Shown: positions 32,218-41,850 of the stretch, piece by piece
Layout of the letters: each line of letters opens with the position of its first letter
Position numbering within the stretch: the stretch's first letter is position 1
Assembly: GCA_964540815.1 (NCBI GenBank)
Contig: CAZIOH010000052.1
Coordinates: 1-42,845 of the forward strand
DNA length: 42,845 bases
From: CAZIOH01 sp964540815
GTDB taxonomy: Bacteria; Myxococcota_A; Polyangia; Fen-1088
Reading direction: 5' to 3'
Position numbers and translations under genes: made by a program
The notes under the pieces: model-generated
Databases searched by the model: none
The model's input: only the letters and a program-made list of their open reading frames with translations
What the model was told of the DNA's origin: nothing

Positions 32218-35200
32218 CCAACGACGAGCGCAACCACCGCGGCTACGACGACAGCGACGACGAGCCCAGCGCCGAGCGCAGGCACGAGAGCAGGCTCCGC
32301 GACGAAGGTCGAGCCTCCGCCGGCTCGGAGGCCATCGGGTTCGTCTCGGTCCACGTGTCCGCGCCGCCGCGTCGGATCTCCCTGCCGATCGTCGAGGAGG
32401 CCTTGGCGTCGAGCAACGCCGCGTCGCCCAGGTCCGAGCCACCTCGTTACTGGCGCAGCATCGCCGAGAAGGAGGGATCGCCGCGCCTGGCCGCCGCTGC
32501 GGCCCGCGAGTTCCCGCCGGGCGCCGCCGAGCTCCCCGAGGTGAGCCGTCGCTCGTTCATGCAGCTGCTCGGCAGCACCGCCGGCGCCGCCGGGCTCGCG
32601 GGTTGCGTGCAACCGCTCGAGAAGGCCGTGCCCTTCGTCAAGCGCCCGGTCGAGGTCACGCCGGGGATCCCTCTGCACTTCGCCACCACCCACACCCTCG
32701 AGGGGTACGCCTCGGGGTTGATCGTCGAGAGCCACGAGGGCCGTCCGACCAAGATCGAGGGCAACCCGGACCACCCCGACAATCGGGGCGCGGTCCGGGG
32801 CTTCGAGCAGGCGTTGCTCCTCGGGCTTTACGACAACGATCGCGCCAAGGAGCTCAAGGTCCGGGGCGAACCGCTGTCCTTCCGGTCGTTCCTGGGACAG
32901 ATGAACACGCTCGCGGCGCGCCACGCCGCCAGCGGCGGGAGCGGATTGCGGTTCCTGGTCGAGCCGACCAGCTCGCCGCTCCTGATCGAGCTGCGGCAGG
33001 AGATCGCCCAGCGGTTCCCGAAGGCCAAGTTCGTGGCGTACTCGCCGATCTTCGCCCAGGGTGGGGCCGACGGCTTGAAGGTGGCCTACGGTCGAACCCT
33101 CGAGCCGCGCCACACCCTGGCGCGCGCCGCCGTGATCGTGTGCCTCGACGCCGACGTGCTCGGCGACGGACCCGAGCAGCTGCGCCTCAGCCGGGAGTTC
33201 GCGCAGGCCCGCCAGCCCGGTCCGGACATGAGCCGGCTCTACGTGGTCGAGCCGACCCTCTCCATCACCGGCATGTCCGCCGATCATCGCATGCGCATGA
33301 AGCCGAGCGAGGTCTCGGGCTTCGCGCTGGCCCTGGCCGCCGAGCTGGCCAAGCAGCCAGGCTTCGGGCAGCTCGCCACGGTGGTCGGCGCGAGTCAGCC
33401 GGTGGTTCCGGTGGACGGCCGCTGGGTCCGTGCGGTCGCGGCCGATCTCCTGCGCAGCCGTGGTCGCGGGCTGGTGGTGGCCGGTCGCCGGCAACCCGCC
33501 GCCGTGCACGCGCTGGTGGCGCTCCTCAACTCGGTCCTCGACAACGTGGGGACGACGGTGGCCTACGGCGCGCCCCTGCTGGCCGACGCCACCGCCGGAA
33601 TGCCCGGGCTGGTCGCGCTGTCCCAGGAGATCGCGAGCGGGCAGGTCGACACCTTGGTGATCACCGCCCGCAATCCGGTCTACAGCGCTCCGGTCGATCT
33701 CAAGTTCGACAAGCTCCTCGGCCGCGTGCCCAACACCGTCTACTTTGCCGCCTACGAGGACGAGACCGCCGCGGTGTCCGCCTACGTGGTTCCTGCCGCG
33801 CACCCGCTCGAGTCCTGGGGCGACGCCCGGGCCACCGATGGGTCCGTGAGCCTGATGCAACCGCTCATCGCCCCGCTGTGGCGAGGCGTTCAGGAGGTCG
33901 ATCTGCTCGCCTCGCTGGTGGGGAAGGGCGACGTCGGCGCGGAGGCGCTCCTGCGACGCTCCTGGCAAGCCAAGCAGGCGACCGTGCCCGGGGCCGCCAC
34001 CGGCGACTTTGGTCAGCTCTGGGAGAAGTGGCTCGGGGACGGCGTCCTCGTTGGCACCGAGACCTCCCCGGAGTCGAACCTGACCATCGACGTGGCCGCC
34101 ATCACCAAGATCGTCGCCGCGCTCCCGGCCCCGAGCGCGCAAGGCCAAGGCCAGGGAATGGAGCTCTGCTTCGCGCCCGACTACAAGATTCACGACGGTC
34201 GCTTCGGAAACGCCTCCTGGCTGCAGGAGCTGCCCGATCCCATCACCAAGGTCACCTGGGACAACGCGGCCTACCTGTCGCCCGGCACCGCCAAGGCCCT
34301 CGGCGTCGAGGTGGAGCGGGACAACGACAAGTTCTCGATCCTGTCCATCGCGTACAAGGAGCGGCACCTGCGGGTCCCCGCGCTCATCGTGCCGGGCCAG
34401 GCCGATGACTGCATCACGCTCACGCTCGGGTACGGTCGCTCGGGCTCGGAGAGCGTCGCCCTCGGAATCGGCTACAACGCGGGCGCGCTGCGCACCAGCG
34501 AGGCGCCGTGGTTCGACGGGGGGGCCGAGGTGTCCCTGACCACCGGCATGCACCTGTTCGCCATCACCCAGAACCACTGGTCCGCGGAGGGCCGCGAGCC
34601 GGCCATGGACGTCGGCCTCAAGGACTTCCTCGACCAGCACTCGGAGTTCAACCAGCGGATCGAGGAGCGGCGTGGCCTCGCCACCACCATCCATCAGCCC
34701 TGGAACTACGACGACCAGCAGTACAAGTGGGGCATGGCCATCGATCTCGGGAAGTGCACCGGCTGCAGCGCCTGCGTGGTGGCCTGCCAGGCCGAGAACA
34801 ACATCCCGGTGGTGGGTCACGCCAACGTGGTGAAGGGCCGCGAGATGCAGTGGATCCGCATCGACCGCTACTTCGCGGGCGATCTGGAGGAGCCGGAGGC
34901 GGTCACCCAGCCGCTGGCCTGCGTGCACTGCGAGACAGCCCCCTGCGAGTACGTCTGTCCGGTCAACGCCACCGTCCACAGCGACGAGGGCCTGAACGAG
35001 ATGGTCTACAACCGCTGCATCGGCACCCGCTACTGCAGCAACAACTGCCCCTACAAGGTCCGGCGCTTCAACTTCCTCGACTACACCAGCGAGACCCCGG
35101 CGGTGCGCCGGCTCGGGATGAACCCCGAGGTCACCGTGCGCAGCCGCGGCGTGATGGAGAAGTGCACGTACTGCGTGCAGCGGATCGAGCGCAAGCGCAT

Positions 35201-35435
35201 CGATTCGCGCATCCACGGCCGCGCCATCGCGGACGGAGAGCTGGTGACCGCCTGCCAGCAGGGATGCCCGTCGGACGCCATCGTCTTCGGGAACCTCAAC
35301 GATCCCAAGTCGCGGGTGTCCCGCTTGCACGCCGACCCGCGCCGCTACGACCTGTTGCACGAGGTGGGCACGCGGCCGCGAACCGCATACCTCGCCCGTG
35401 TGCGAAACCCAAACCCCGAGCTCGCCAAGGGTTAA
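32214..35435 (+). CDS. actB: Alternative complex III, iron-sulfur / molybdopterin-fold subunit ActB
   Basis: A 1073-residue subunit joining a molybdopterin-oxidoreductase-like fold (without cofactor in known ACIII) and a ferredoxin-like domain. The N-terminus is a ~110-residue acidic tail with YWRSIAEKEGS, then a Tat signal (SRRSFMQLLG, twin Arg at 112-113). Four Fe-S cysteine groups lie after about residue 845: CTGCSACVVACQ, CVHCETAPCEYVCP, CIGTRYCSNNCP and CTYCVQRIERKR with ACQQGCP. Electrons move through these to the heme subunits. It overlaps actA by ATGA; actC follows after 6 nt. Confidence 0.95.
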   Translation: MTNDERNHRGYDDSDDEPSAERRHESRLRDEGRASAGSEAIGFVSVHVSAPPRRISLPIVEEALASSNAASPRSEPPRYWRSIAEKEGSPRLAAAAAREFPPGAAELPEVSRRSFMQLLGSTAGAAGLAGCVQPLEKAVPFVKRPVEVTPGIPLHFATTHTLEGYASGLIVESHEGRPTKIEGNPDHPDNRGAVRGFEQALLLGLYDNDRAKELKVRGEPLSFRSFLGQMNTLAARHAASGGSGLRFLVEPTSSPLLIELRQEIAQRFPKAKFVAYSPIFAQGGADGLKVAYGRTLEPRHTLARAAVIVCLDADVLGDGPEQLRLSREFAQARQPGPDMSRLYVVEPTLSITGMSADHRMRMKPSEVSGFALALAAELAKQPGFGQLATVVGASQPVVPVDGRWVRAVAADLLRSRGRGLVVAGRRQPAAVHALVALLNSVLDNVGTTVAYGAPLLADATAGMPGLVALSQEIASGQVDTLVITARNPVYSAPVDLKFDKLLGRVPNTVYFAAYEDETAAVSAYVVPAAHPLESWGDARATDGSVSLMQPLIAPLWRGVQEVDLLASLVGKGDVGAEALLRRSWQAKQATVPGAATGDFGQLWEKWLGDGVLVGTETSPESNLTIDVAAITKIVAALPAPSAQGQGQGMELCFAPDYKIHDGRFGNASWLQELPDPITKVTWDNAAYLSPGTAKALGVEVERDNDKFSILSIAYKERHLRVPALIVPGQADDCITLTLGYGRSGSESVALGIGYNAGALRTSEAPWFDGGAEVSLTTGMHLFAITQNHWSAEGREPAMDVGLKDFLDQHSEFNQRIEERRGLATTIHQPWNYDDQQYKWGMAIDLGKCTGCSACVVACQAENNIPVVGHANVVKGREMQWIRIDRYFAGDLEEPEAVTQPLACVHCETAPCEYVCPVNATVHSDEGLNEMVYNRCIGTRYCSNNCPYKVRRFNFLDYTSETPAVRRLGMNPEVTVRSRGVMEKCTYCVQRIERKRIDSRIHGRAIADGELVTACQQGCPSDAIVFGNLNDPKSRVSRLHADPRRYDLLHEVGTRPRTAYLARVRNPNPELAKG

Positions 35436-35441
35436 TGCACG

Positions 35442-36866
35442 ATGGCCAGCACCTCCTCCGTGACCGTCTCCAAGCGCGACCCGCTTGAAACACCCCCCCT
35501 CATCGAGGGGGCGCAGACCGATTCCAGCCTGAACTCCTCGCTGTTCGCGCACGTCTGGGCCATCCCGGGGCGGGGGTGGTGGACCCTGTTCGCGATCGCG
35601 CTGGCCGGGCTCGGGCTGCTGGGGGTGGGGCTGACCGTCACCCTGTACAAGGGCATCGGGGCCTGGGGCAACAACATCCCGGTCGGCTGGGCCTACGACA
35701 TCATCAACTTCGTCTGGTGGATCGGCATCGGGCACGCCGGGACCCTGATCTCGGCCATCTTGCTGCTGCTCCAGCAGAAGTGGCGCACCTCGATCAACCG
35801 GTTCGCCGAGGCCATGACCCTCTTCGCGGTCATGTGCGCGCTGCTCTTCCCGCTGTTCCACACCGGCCGCCCGTGGTTCGCGGCGTACTGGCTCTTGCCC
35901 TACCCAAGCGTGCAGGGCATCTGGCCGCAGTTCAAGAGCCCCCTCGTGTGGGACGTGTTCGCCGTCTCGACCTACTTCACCATCTCGCTTCTGTTCTGGT
36001 TCCTCGGCCTGATCCCGGATCTGGCTGCCCTGCGAGATTCATCGCAGAGCCCGGTCAAGCGCAGGGTCTACGGCATCTTCGCGCTCGGGTGGCGGGGGTC
36101 GGGGCGGCACTGGGCCGAGTACAAGTGGTCGTACCTGCTCCTGGCCGGCCTCTCGACCCCGCTCGTGCTCTCGGTGCACACCATCGTGTCCTTCGACTTC
36201 GCGGTCTCGGTGCTGCCCGGGTGGCACACCACCGTGTTCCCGCCGTACTTCGTGGCCGGCGCGGTCTTCTCGGGCTTCGCCATGGTGGTCTCCTGGATGA
36301 TCCCGGCGCGCCAGTTCCTCGGCCTCAAGCACGTGGTGACGCTGCGGCACATCGAGAACATGTGCAAGGTCATCCTGGCCACCGGGCTGCTCGTCACCTA
36401 CGGCTACGTGATGGAGCACTTCATCGCCTGGTACAGCGGCAACCCCTACGAGTCGGACATGTTCTTCAAGGTCCGCCAGCGCGGGCCGTTCGCGCCGATC
36501 TACTGGCTGATGATCTTCTGCAACGTGGTGGTCCCGCAGATCTTCTGGTTCAAGAAGGCGCGCACCAACCTGCTGGTGATCTGGGTGGCGGCGTTGCTGG
36601 TGAACGTCGGGATGTGGTGTGAGCGCTTCAACATCATCGTCACCTCGTTGCACCGGGACTTCCTGCCCTCGAAGTGGGAGCTCTATGCCCCGACCTGGGT
36701 CGACTGGTCGGTCTTCGCGGGCACCATCGGGCTCTTCTCGACGCTCTTTCTGTTGTTCATGAAGTTCGTGCCGGCGGTCGCCGTGACCGAGGTCAAGGAG
36801 CTGCGCCACGAGCTGGCCCACGACGAGCACCCGGCGGTCAGCGTGGCCGGCGGGGGAGGGCACTGA
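35442..36866 (+). CDS. actC: Alternative complex III, NrfD-like quinol-binding membrane subunit ActC
   Basis: A 474-residue integral membrane protein of the NrfD/PsrC family with about ten transmembrane helices (for example WTLFAIALAGLGLLGVGLTV, INFVWWIGIGHAGTLISAIL, AMTLFAVMCALLFPLFHTGRPW). In ACIII the NrfD-like subunits ActC and ActF form the membrane core, with the quinol site in ActC. The stop overlaps the actD start as TGATG, and actB ends 6 nt upstream. Confidence 0.95.
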   Translation: MASTSSVTVSKRDPLETPPLIEGAQTDSSLNSSLFAHVWAIPGRGWWTLFAIALAGLGLLGVGLTVTLYKGIGAWGNNIPVGWAYDIINFVWWIGIGHAGTLISAILLLLQQKWRTSINRFAEAMTLFAVMCALLFPLFHTGRPWFAAYWLLPYPSVQGIWPQFKSPLVWDVFAVSTYFTISLLFWFLGLIPDLAALRDSSQSPVKRRVYGIFALGWRGSGRHWAEYKWSYLLLAGLSTPLVLSVHTIVSFDFAVSVLPGWHTTVFPPYFVAGAVFSGFAMVVSWMIPARQFLGLKHVVTLRHIENMCKVILATGLLVTYGYVMEHFIAWYSGNPYESDMFFKVRQRGPFAPIYWLMIFCNVVVPQIFWFKKARTNLLVIWVAALLVNVGMWCERFNIIVTSLHRDFLPSKWELYAPTWVDWSVFAGTIGLFSTLFLLFMKFVPAVAVTEVKELRHELAHDEHPAVSVAGGGGH

Positions 36867-37420
36867 TGAGCGACGGGGGCGGCTTTCGGCCGCGACGCTT
36901 CGTGCTCGGGCAGTTCGCCACCTCGGACGCCTTGCTGGCCGCCACCCAGGCCATGCGCGAGAGCGGACACCAGAAGCTCGACACGCACACGCCCTATCCG
37001 GTCCACGGGCTCGAGAAGGCCCTGGGCCTCGGGCGGGCCAAGATGCCGACCATCATCCTGCTCGCGGCCCTGACCGGGGCCTGCGTGGCCTACGCGATGA
37101 TCTGGTACATGAACGCCTACGACTTCCCGATCAACGTGGCCAACCGCCCGCCACACAGCCCTCCCGCCAACATCCCCATCACCTTCGAGCTGACGGTGCT
37201 GTTCGGGGGCTCCTCGGCCTTCTTCGCCCTCATGGGGCTGCTGGGCCTGCCGCTCCCGTATCACCCGGTCTTCGAGGCCGAGTCGTTTCGCCGGGCCAGC
37301 ATCGATGGCTTCTTCCTGTCGGCCGAGATCCCATCCGGCGCCTCGCCGGCGGAGGTCGCCGCCGCCATGAAGCAGCACGGCAGCACCGACGTGCAGATCC
37401 TGGAGGAGTCCGAGCGATGA
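36866..37420 (+). CDS. actD: Alternative complex III subunit ActD (DUF3341)
   Basis: A 184-residue membrane protein with two helices (KMPTIILLAALTGACVAYAMIWY and ITFELTVLFGGSSAFFALMGLLGL) and a small cytoplasmic N-terminal domain (FVLGQFATSDALLAATQAMRESG, then LDTHTPYPVHGLEKALGL), the hallmark of the family. It packs at the edge of ActC in known complexes. TGATG joins it to actC and ATGA to actE. The frame is open upstream, but the coupled ATG is the natural start. Confidence 0.93.
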   Translation: MSDGGGFRPRRFVLGQFATSDALLAATQAMRESGHQKLDTHTPYPVHGLEKALGLGRAKMPTIILLAALTGACVAYAMIWYMNAYDFPINVANRPPHSPPANIPITFELTVLFGGSSAFFALMGLLGLPLPYHPVFEAESFRRASIDGFFLSAEIPSGASPAEVAAAMKQHGSTDVQILEESER

Positions 37421-38100
37421 AGCGCCCGATGCGGCCAGGCCGGCGAGTTCCGCAAGTTCGGCTTGCCGGCGCGATGGCGCTGGTCCAGGCGGCCGGGATG
37501 CTCGGCCTGCTGGCCGCAGCCGGCGGCTGCAACGAGCAGCTCCTCAATCCCATGGCGGATCACCGCCAGCCGCGGGAGCGCGCCTATCGCCCGAGTGACT
37601 TCTTCGAGGACGGCCTGTCGATGCCCGGGCCGGTCGAGGGCACGGTGCCGCGCGAAAGGCGCACCATGAGCCCGACGCTCACCTCGGGGATCGCGACCTT
37701 CACCGGGCAGGTGGCTCCGAACGGCGAGCGCATCGTGCGCTACGCGAGCAAGATTCCCCTCCCGCTCTCGATGGACCTCATGGTCCTCGGACGGAAGCGC
37801 TTCGACATCACCTGCGCCACCTGCCACGGCCCCTCGGCGGACGGGGACAGCATCGTGGCCAAGCAGATGGCGCTGCGTCCTCCGCCCTCCTTGCTGGCGT
37901 ACACCAACCGGGCTCCGGGGTACATCTTCGAGGTGATCACCCACGGCTTCGGGATGATGGCCTCCTACGCCGCCGAGCTGACGGTGGAGGAACGCTGGGC
38001 GGTCGTGGCCTACCTGCGCGCCCTGCAGGTGAGCCAGAGCGTGCCCGCCGCGGACTTGCCGGCCGACGTGAGGCGCCAGCTCGACCAGGAACCCAAATGA
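37417..38100 (+). CDS. actE: Alternative complex III, monoheme cytochrome c lipoprotein ActE
   Basis: A 227-residue lipoprotein with a signal segment ending in AAAGGC (lipobox) at Cys-38, and one heme-c site CATCH with a downstream Met ligand region (ITHGFGMMASYAAEL). It carries electrons out of the ACIII core. It has the MDLMVLGRKRFDITCATCHG pattern typical of ActE. It overlaps both neighbours by ATGA. Confidence 0.94.
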   Translation: MKRPMRPGRRVPQVRLAGAMALVQAAGMLGLLAAAGGCNEQLLNPMADHRQPRERAYRPSDFFEDGLSMPGPVEGTVPRERRTMSPTLTSGIATFTGQVAPNGERIVRYASKIPLPLSMDLMVLGRKRFDITCATCHGPSADGDSIVAKQMALRPPPSLLAYTNRAPGYIFEVITHGFGMMASYAAELTVEERWAVVAYLRALQVSQSVPAADLPADVRRQLDQEPK

Positions 38101-39332
38101 GCCAGACGAGCCAGATGACCCACAGTGGCGGCGGGCCGGTGCAGCCGGTCAGTGACCTCCAGCGATTCGAGGGCGGCCAGACCCTGATGAAGGGGGCCGG
38201 CGCGGTGGGCCTGATCGGCGTGGTGGCCACCTTGGCAGGCACGGCGCTCGATGCCCGGGCCGCGATGTTCTCTTATCTTTGGGCCTTCGCCTACTGGGCC
38301 GGGCTCGCGCTCGCCTCGGTGGTCCTCTTGCTGATCTTCCACGCGGTGAATGCCCGGTGGATGGTGGTGCTGCGACGGGCGGTGGAGACCATGGCGGTCA
38401 CCATCGTGGTCTTCGCCGTGCTCTTCATCCCGATCGCAGCCGGCCTCAAGCACCTGTACGGCTGGGTCGATCCCAGCCCCAGCCTGCCGCGCGAGGCGCT
38501 GGCGGTGCTGGAGCACAAGCGCGCCTACCTCAACACTCCGTTCTTCGTCGTTCGCGGGCTGTTCTATACCCTGGTGGCGGCCTTCGTGGCCCAGCGGCTG
38601 TTCGGGATGTCGACCCGGCAGGATCAGTCTGGGGACCCGCAGCTGACGGTGCGCCAGCGGCGCTTCGGAACCGGCTTTCTGCCCCTCGTTGCCCTGACCT
38701 TCAGCTTCGCGGCCTTCGACTGGATGATGAGCCTCGATCCCCTGTGGTTCTCGACCATCTTCGGGATCTACTACTTCGGTGGCAGCTTCGTGAGCGCGAT
38801 CTCTTTGCTGGTCATCGTCACCGACCGGGCGCGCGGCCGCAACCTCTACGGTGAGCTGGTGAGCGAAGAGCACATCCACAACCTCGGAAAGCTCATGCTG
38901 GCCTTCACCTGCTTCTGGGGGTACATCGGCTTCTCGCAGTTCCTCCTCATCTGGATCGCCAGCCTCCCCGAGGAGGTGCCGTACTACATCCTCCGGATGA
39001 AGGGGGAGTGGGCGGTCATCGGGGTGTTCCTGATCATCGGGCACTTTGTGCTGCCGTTCGGCGCGCTGCTCTCGCGCTCGCTCAAGCGCAACCGGCGCCA
39101 GCTGGCGGTGGTGGCCTCCTGGATCCTGTTCGTGCACGCCGTCGACATCTACTGGCTGGTGATGCCGGCGTTCAGTCCGGGCGGCCTGCCCTTCCACTGG
39201 ACCATGTTGACGGCCTTCGTGGGGGTGGGTGGGCTGGCGGTGGCCTTCGCGCTCTGGAAGATCCGGGGACACTTCACGCTCCCGGTCCGGGACCCCTATC
39301 TCGCCGACTCACTGGCGTATCGGCAGCCGTAA
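38097..39332 (+). CDS. actF: Alternative complex III, NrfD-like membrane subunit ActF
   Basis: A 411-residue integral membrane protein, a shorter relative of ActC with about ten helices. Recognisable stretches: FSYLWAFAYWAGLALASVVLLL, FDWMMSLDPLWFSTIFGIYYF, FTCFWGYIGFSQFLLIW, WAVIGVFLIIGHFVLPFGALL and ILFVHAVDIYWLVMP. It likely sits opposite ActC and shares the proton-path role. The overlap with actE is ATGA; the next gene starts 15 nt after the stop. Confidence 0.94.
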   Translation: MSQTSQMTHSGGGPVQPVSDLQRFEGGQTLMKGAGAVGLIGVVATLAGTALDARAAMFSYLWAFAYWAGLALASVVLLLIFHAVNARWMVVLRRAVETMAVTIVVFAVLFIPIAAGLKHLYGWVDPSPSLPREALAVLEHKRAYLNTPFFVVRGLFYTLVAAFVAQRLFGMSTRQDQSGDPQLTVRQRRFGTGFLPLVALTFSFAAFDWMMSLDPLWFSTIFGIYYFGGSFVSAISLLVIVTDRARGRNLYGELVSEEHIHNLGKLMLAFTCFWGYIGFSQFLLIWIASLPEEVPYYILRMKGEWAVIGVFLIIGHFVLPFGALLSRSLKRNRRQLAVVASWILFVHAVDIYWLVMPAFSPGGLPFHWTMLTAFVGVGGLAVAFALWKIRGHFTLPVRDPYLADSLAYRQP

Positions 39333-39347
39333 AGGATCGACCTCCAC

Positions 39348-39890
39348 ATGGGCGGGCATTCACACACGTCTGACTCTTCGGCCAGCGCACAGCGCCAGGG
39401 CCAGGACATCAACATCGGCAAGATTGTGGTCATCGGGGTGTTGTCCCTGGTGGTCTTCGCCGTTGGAATCGTCTGGGCCTACTATCTGCTCGTCAACCGG
39501 CAGGAGGACGTACGGCAGTTCGGCCCGGCGCGCGTGCCAACCGAGATCGGGAAGTCCGAGATCGGCATCGTGGATCAGGTGCTGTTCTCGGTCGACACCC
39601 GGCTCGACCGGTACCAGGCCGCGGCCCGCAAGAAGCTCGGCTCCTACGGATGGGTGGACCGCGCTCGGGGCATCGCCCGGATCCCGATCGAGGCCGCCAT
39701 GCAGCAGGTGGTCGCCAACCCGCCCGACATCGTCGATCTGGGTGTCAGCCCGATGGCCGCCCCGGCGAGCGTGCCACAGGCCACGCCCTCGGGCGCGCTC
39801 GAGCGCGCCGGCGCCAATCCCGCGACCCGCCTCGGCCCCGGGCAACCTCCGTTGCCCATGCCTCTCCCCCACGCCGGGGAGGCCCGATGA
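39348..39890 (+). CDS. Small single-helix membrane protein of the ACIII/oxidase cluster
   Basis: A 180-residue protein with a His-rich N-terminus (MGGHSHTSD), one helix (IGKIVVIGVLSLVVFAVGIVWAYYLLV) and a periplasmic domain ending in a Pro-rich tail. The segment YGWVDRARGIARIPIEAAMQQVV is the recurrent motif of a small protein found beside SCO and cox genes in ACIII clusters; its function has not been settled, and an oxidase-assembly role is likely. The stop overlaps the SCO start by ATGA. Confidence 0.75.
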   Translation: MGGHSHTSDSSASAQRQGQDINIGKIVVIGVLSLVVFAVGIVWAYYLLVNRQEDVRQFGPARVPTEIGKSEIGIVDQVLFSVDTRLDRYQAAARKKLGSYGWVDRARGIARIPIEAAMQQVVANPPDIVDLGVSPMAAPASVPQATPSGALERAGANPATRLGPGQPPLPMPLPHAGEAR

Positions 39891-40807
39891 AGGGAGCCCC
39901 GATACAGAGGAGTGCGGTCTCGTCCAGGCGGGGCTCGTCGCGCCGCGGCCGGCGGGTGTGGGGGGTCTGGCTCTGCACGCTGACCGCCGCAGCGGTGGTG
40001 CCGGGCTCGCGCTCCCTCCGGGCGGCGGAGCGAAATCAGCCTCCACCCTTCCCGCAGGAGGCCGAGCAGCCGCTGACGGCCCTGCAGGACGTGGACGTGA
40101 TCGAGCACCTCGGCGACCGCATCCCGTCCGGGTTGACCTTCAAGACCCCCGGGGGCGAGAAGGTCGAGCTCGATGCGGTGCTCGGGCGGGGGCCGCTCTT
40201 GATCACGCTCGGTTACTACCGCTGCCCCATGCTGTGCAGCCTGGTGCTGGATGGGCTTGCCAAGGCCATGAACGCCACCCAGATGTTCCCGGGCCGGGAG
40301 TTCCAGGCGCTCTCCATCAGCATCGATCCGGACGAGGACGCCACCCTGGCGCGCCAGACCCAGGAGCGCATGCTGCGGAGCCTCGCCGGCAAGGTGGCCG
40401 CGGCCGACTGGCCGTTCTTGATGGGGGACGCGACCGGGAGCCGCGCGCTGGCGCAGGCCGTGGGGTTCAAGTACGTCTACGACTCCAAGAGCAAGCAGTT
40501 CGCCCACGACGCCGTGTCCTTCGTGCTGACCGCCGACGGCCGCGTCTCGCGCTACCTCTACGGGGTGGACGTGCTGCCGCGCGACTTTCGCCTGGCCATG
40601 GTGGAGGCGGGCGGGGGCAAGGTCGGGACCTCGTTCGACCGCCTGCTGCTCTCGTGCTTTCAGTATGACCCGGTCAACCGGAAGTACGCGCCCTTCGTGT
40701 TCGGCTTCATGCGCATCGGCGCCGGGTTGGTGTTCGTGATGCTCGCAACTCTGATGACCGTGCTGTGGCGGAAGGAACTTGTCATGAGAAAGAGGAGGGT
40801 CGCATGA
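39887..40807 (+). CDS. SCO1/SenC/PrrC copper chaperone for cytochrome oxidase
   Basis: A 306-residue thioredoxin-fold protein that delivers copper to, or reduces the cysteines of, the CuA site of CoxB. It has the copper ligands CPMLC and a later His (FAHDAVSFVL), a signal segment at the N-terminus (VWLCTLTAAAVVPGSRSLRAA) and a C-terminal membrane helix (GFMRIGAGLVFVMLATLMTVLW), so the domain faces the periplasm with a C-terminal anchor. It overlaps both neighbours by ATGA, and the coxB ribosome site AGGAGGG lies inside its last codons. Confidence 0.93.
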   Translation: MKGAPIQRSAVSSRRGSSRRGRRVWGVWLCTLTAAAVVPGSRSLRAAERNQPPPFPQEAEQPLTALQDVDVIEHLGDRIPSGLTFKTPGGEKVELDAVLGRGPLLITLGYYRCPMLCSLVLDGLAKAMNATQMFPGREFQALSISIDPDEDATLARQTQERMLRSLAGKVAAADWPFLMGDATGSRALAQAVGFKYVYDSKSKQFAHDAVSFVLTADGRVSRYLYGVDVLPRDFRLAMVEAGGGKVGTSFDRLLLSCFQYDPVNRKYAPFVFGFMRIGAGLVFVMLATLMTVLWRKELVMRKRRVA

Positions 40808-41830
40808 ACGAGATCATGCGGACCATTCTTTGGCTGCCGGAGCAGGCGTCGACCTTCGCCCGTGCCGTCGACCAGCTGCACTACTTCGTCATCACGGTCA
40901 CCATGCTGAGCTCGGTGGGCGTGGGTCTGCTGGCCTTCGGGTTCTTCTTCAAGTACCGACAGCGACGGCTGCGGGCTTCGACCCCGGAGGTGGTGCCGAG
41001 CGTGCGCTTCGAGATCGCGGTGATCTCGGTGCCGCTCCTGTTCTTCCTGGCCTGGTTCGTTCAGGGCTACCGCGACTTCGTGTGGTACAGCACGCCGCCC
41101 AAGGACACCATGGACGTCTATGTCATGGGCAAGAAGTGGATGTGGAAGTTCGCCTATCCGGACGGTCCGAACGCGGTCGGGACCCTGCACGTCCCCGCCA
41201 ACCGACCGGTCCGCCTGCTGATGACCAGCCGGGACGTGATCCATTCCTTCTTCGTCCCGGATTTTCGCATCAAGATGGACGTGCTGCCGGGGCGGTACAC
41301 CGAGACCTGGTTCGAGGCCACCAAGCCCGGGCGCTACCAGGTCCTGTGCGCCGAGTACTGCGGGACCTGGCACTCGCAGATGTGGGGCGAGGTGGTGGTC
41401 ATGCCGCCCGCCGAGTTCGACGACTGGATGACCAAACAGCGGGCCGGCGCCCTGGTGGACCGGGTCGACACCGGCGGCGACGACGGTTCGAACTTTCACG
41501 GGACGCTGGTCGAGTACGGCAAGCGGGTGGCGATGGGGCAGGGGTGCCTCAAGTGTCACTCCCTCGATGGCTCGCAGCACATCGGGCCGACCTGGCTCGA
41601 CCTCTACCACCGCACGGAGACCCTCGACACGGGTGAGCAGATCGTGGCCGACGAGGGCTACCTGACGGACTCGATGATCGATCCGCGGGCCAAGATCGTG
41701 AAGGGTTACCAGCCGGTGATGCCGACGTATCGCGGGAAGCTGTCGGCGCCGCAGGCGGCGGCCTTGGTGGAGTTCATCAAGTCCCTGCGCAGCGACAACC
41801 TGGACAACGTTCCCTCGAAGGAAGCGATCT

Positions 41831-41850
<20 letters not shown>
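40804..41850 (+). CDS. coxB: caa3-type cytochrome c oxidase subunit II with fused cytochrome c domain (CoxB)
   Basis: A 348-residue subunit II. Two N-terminal helices (YFVITVTMLSSVGVGLLAFGFFF and FEIAVISVPLLFFLAWFV) hold a CuA domain with ligands in DVIHSFFVPDF and CAEYCGTWHSQMWG. The C-terminal third (from about 235) is a cytochrome c with CLKCH near residue 250 and a later Met (VMPTYRG), making it caa3-type, so no separate cytochrome c is needed. AGGAGGG is 5 nt before the ATG at 40804. Overlaps coxA by 20 nt. Confidence 0.95.

Noticed and set aside
32208..35861. 1217-codon open frame antisense to actB/actC
   Set aside because: GC-rich third positions leave the opposite frame free of stops; the product is His/Asp/Gly-rich low-complexity and the forward frame is a textbook ActB.
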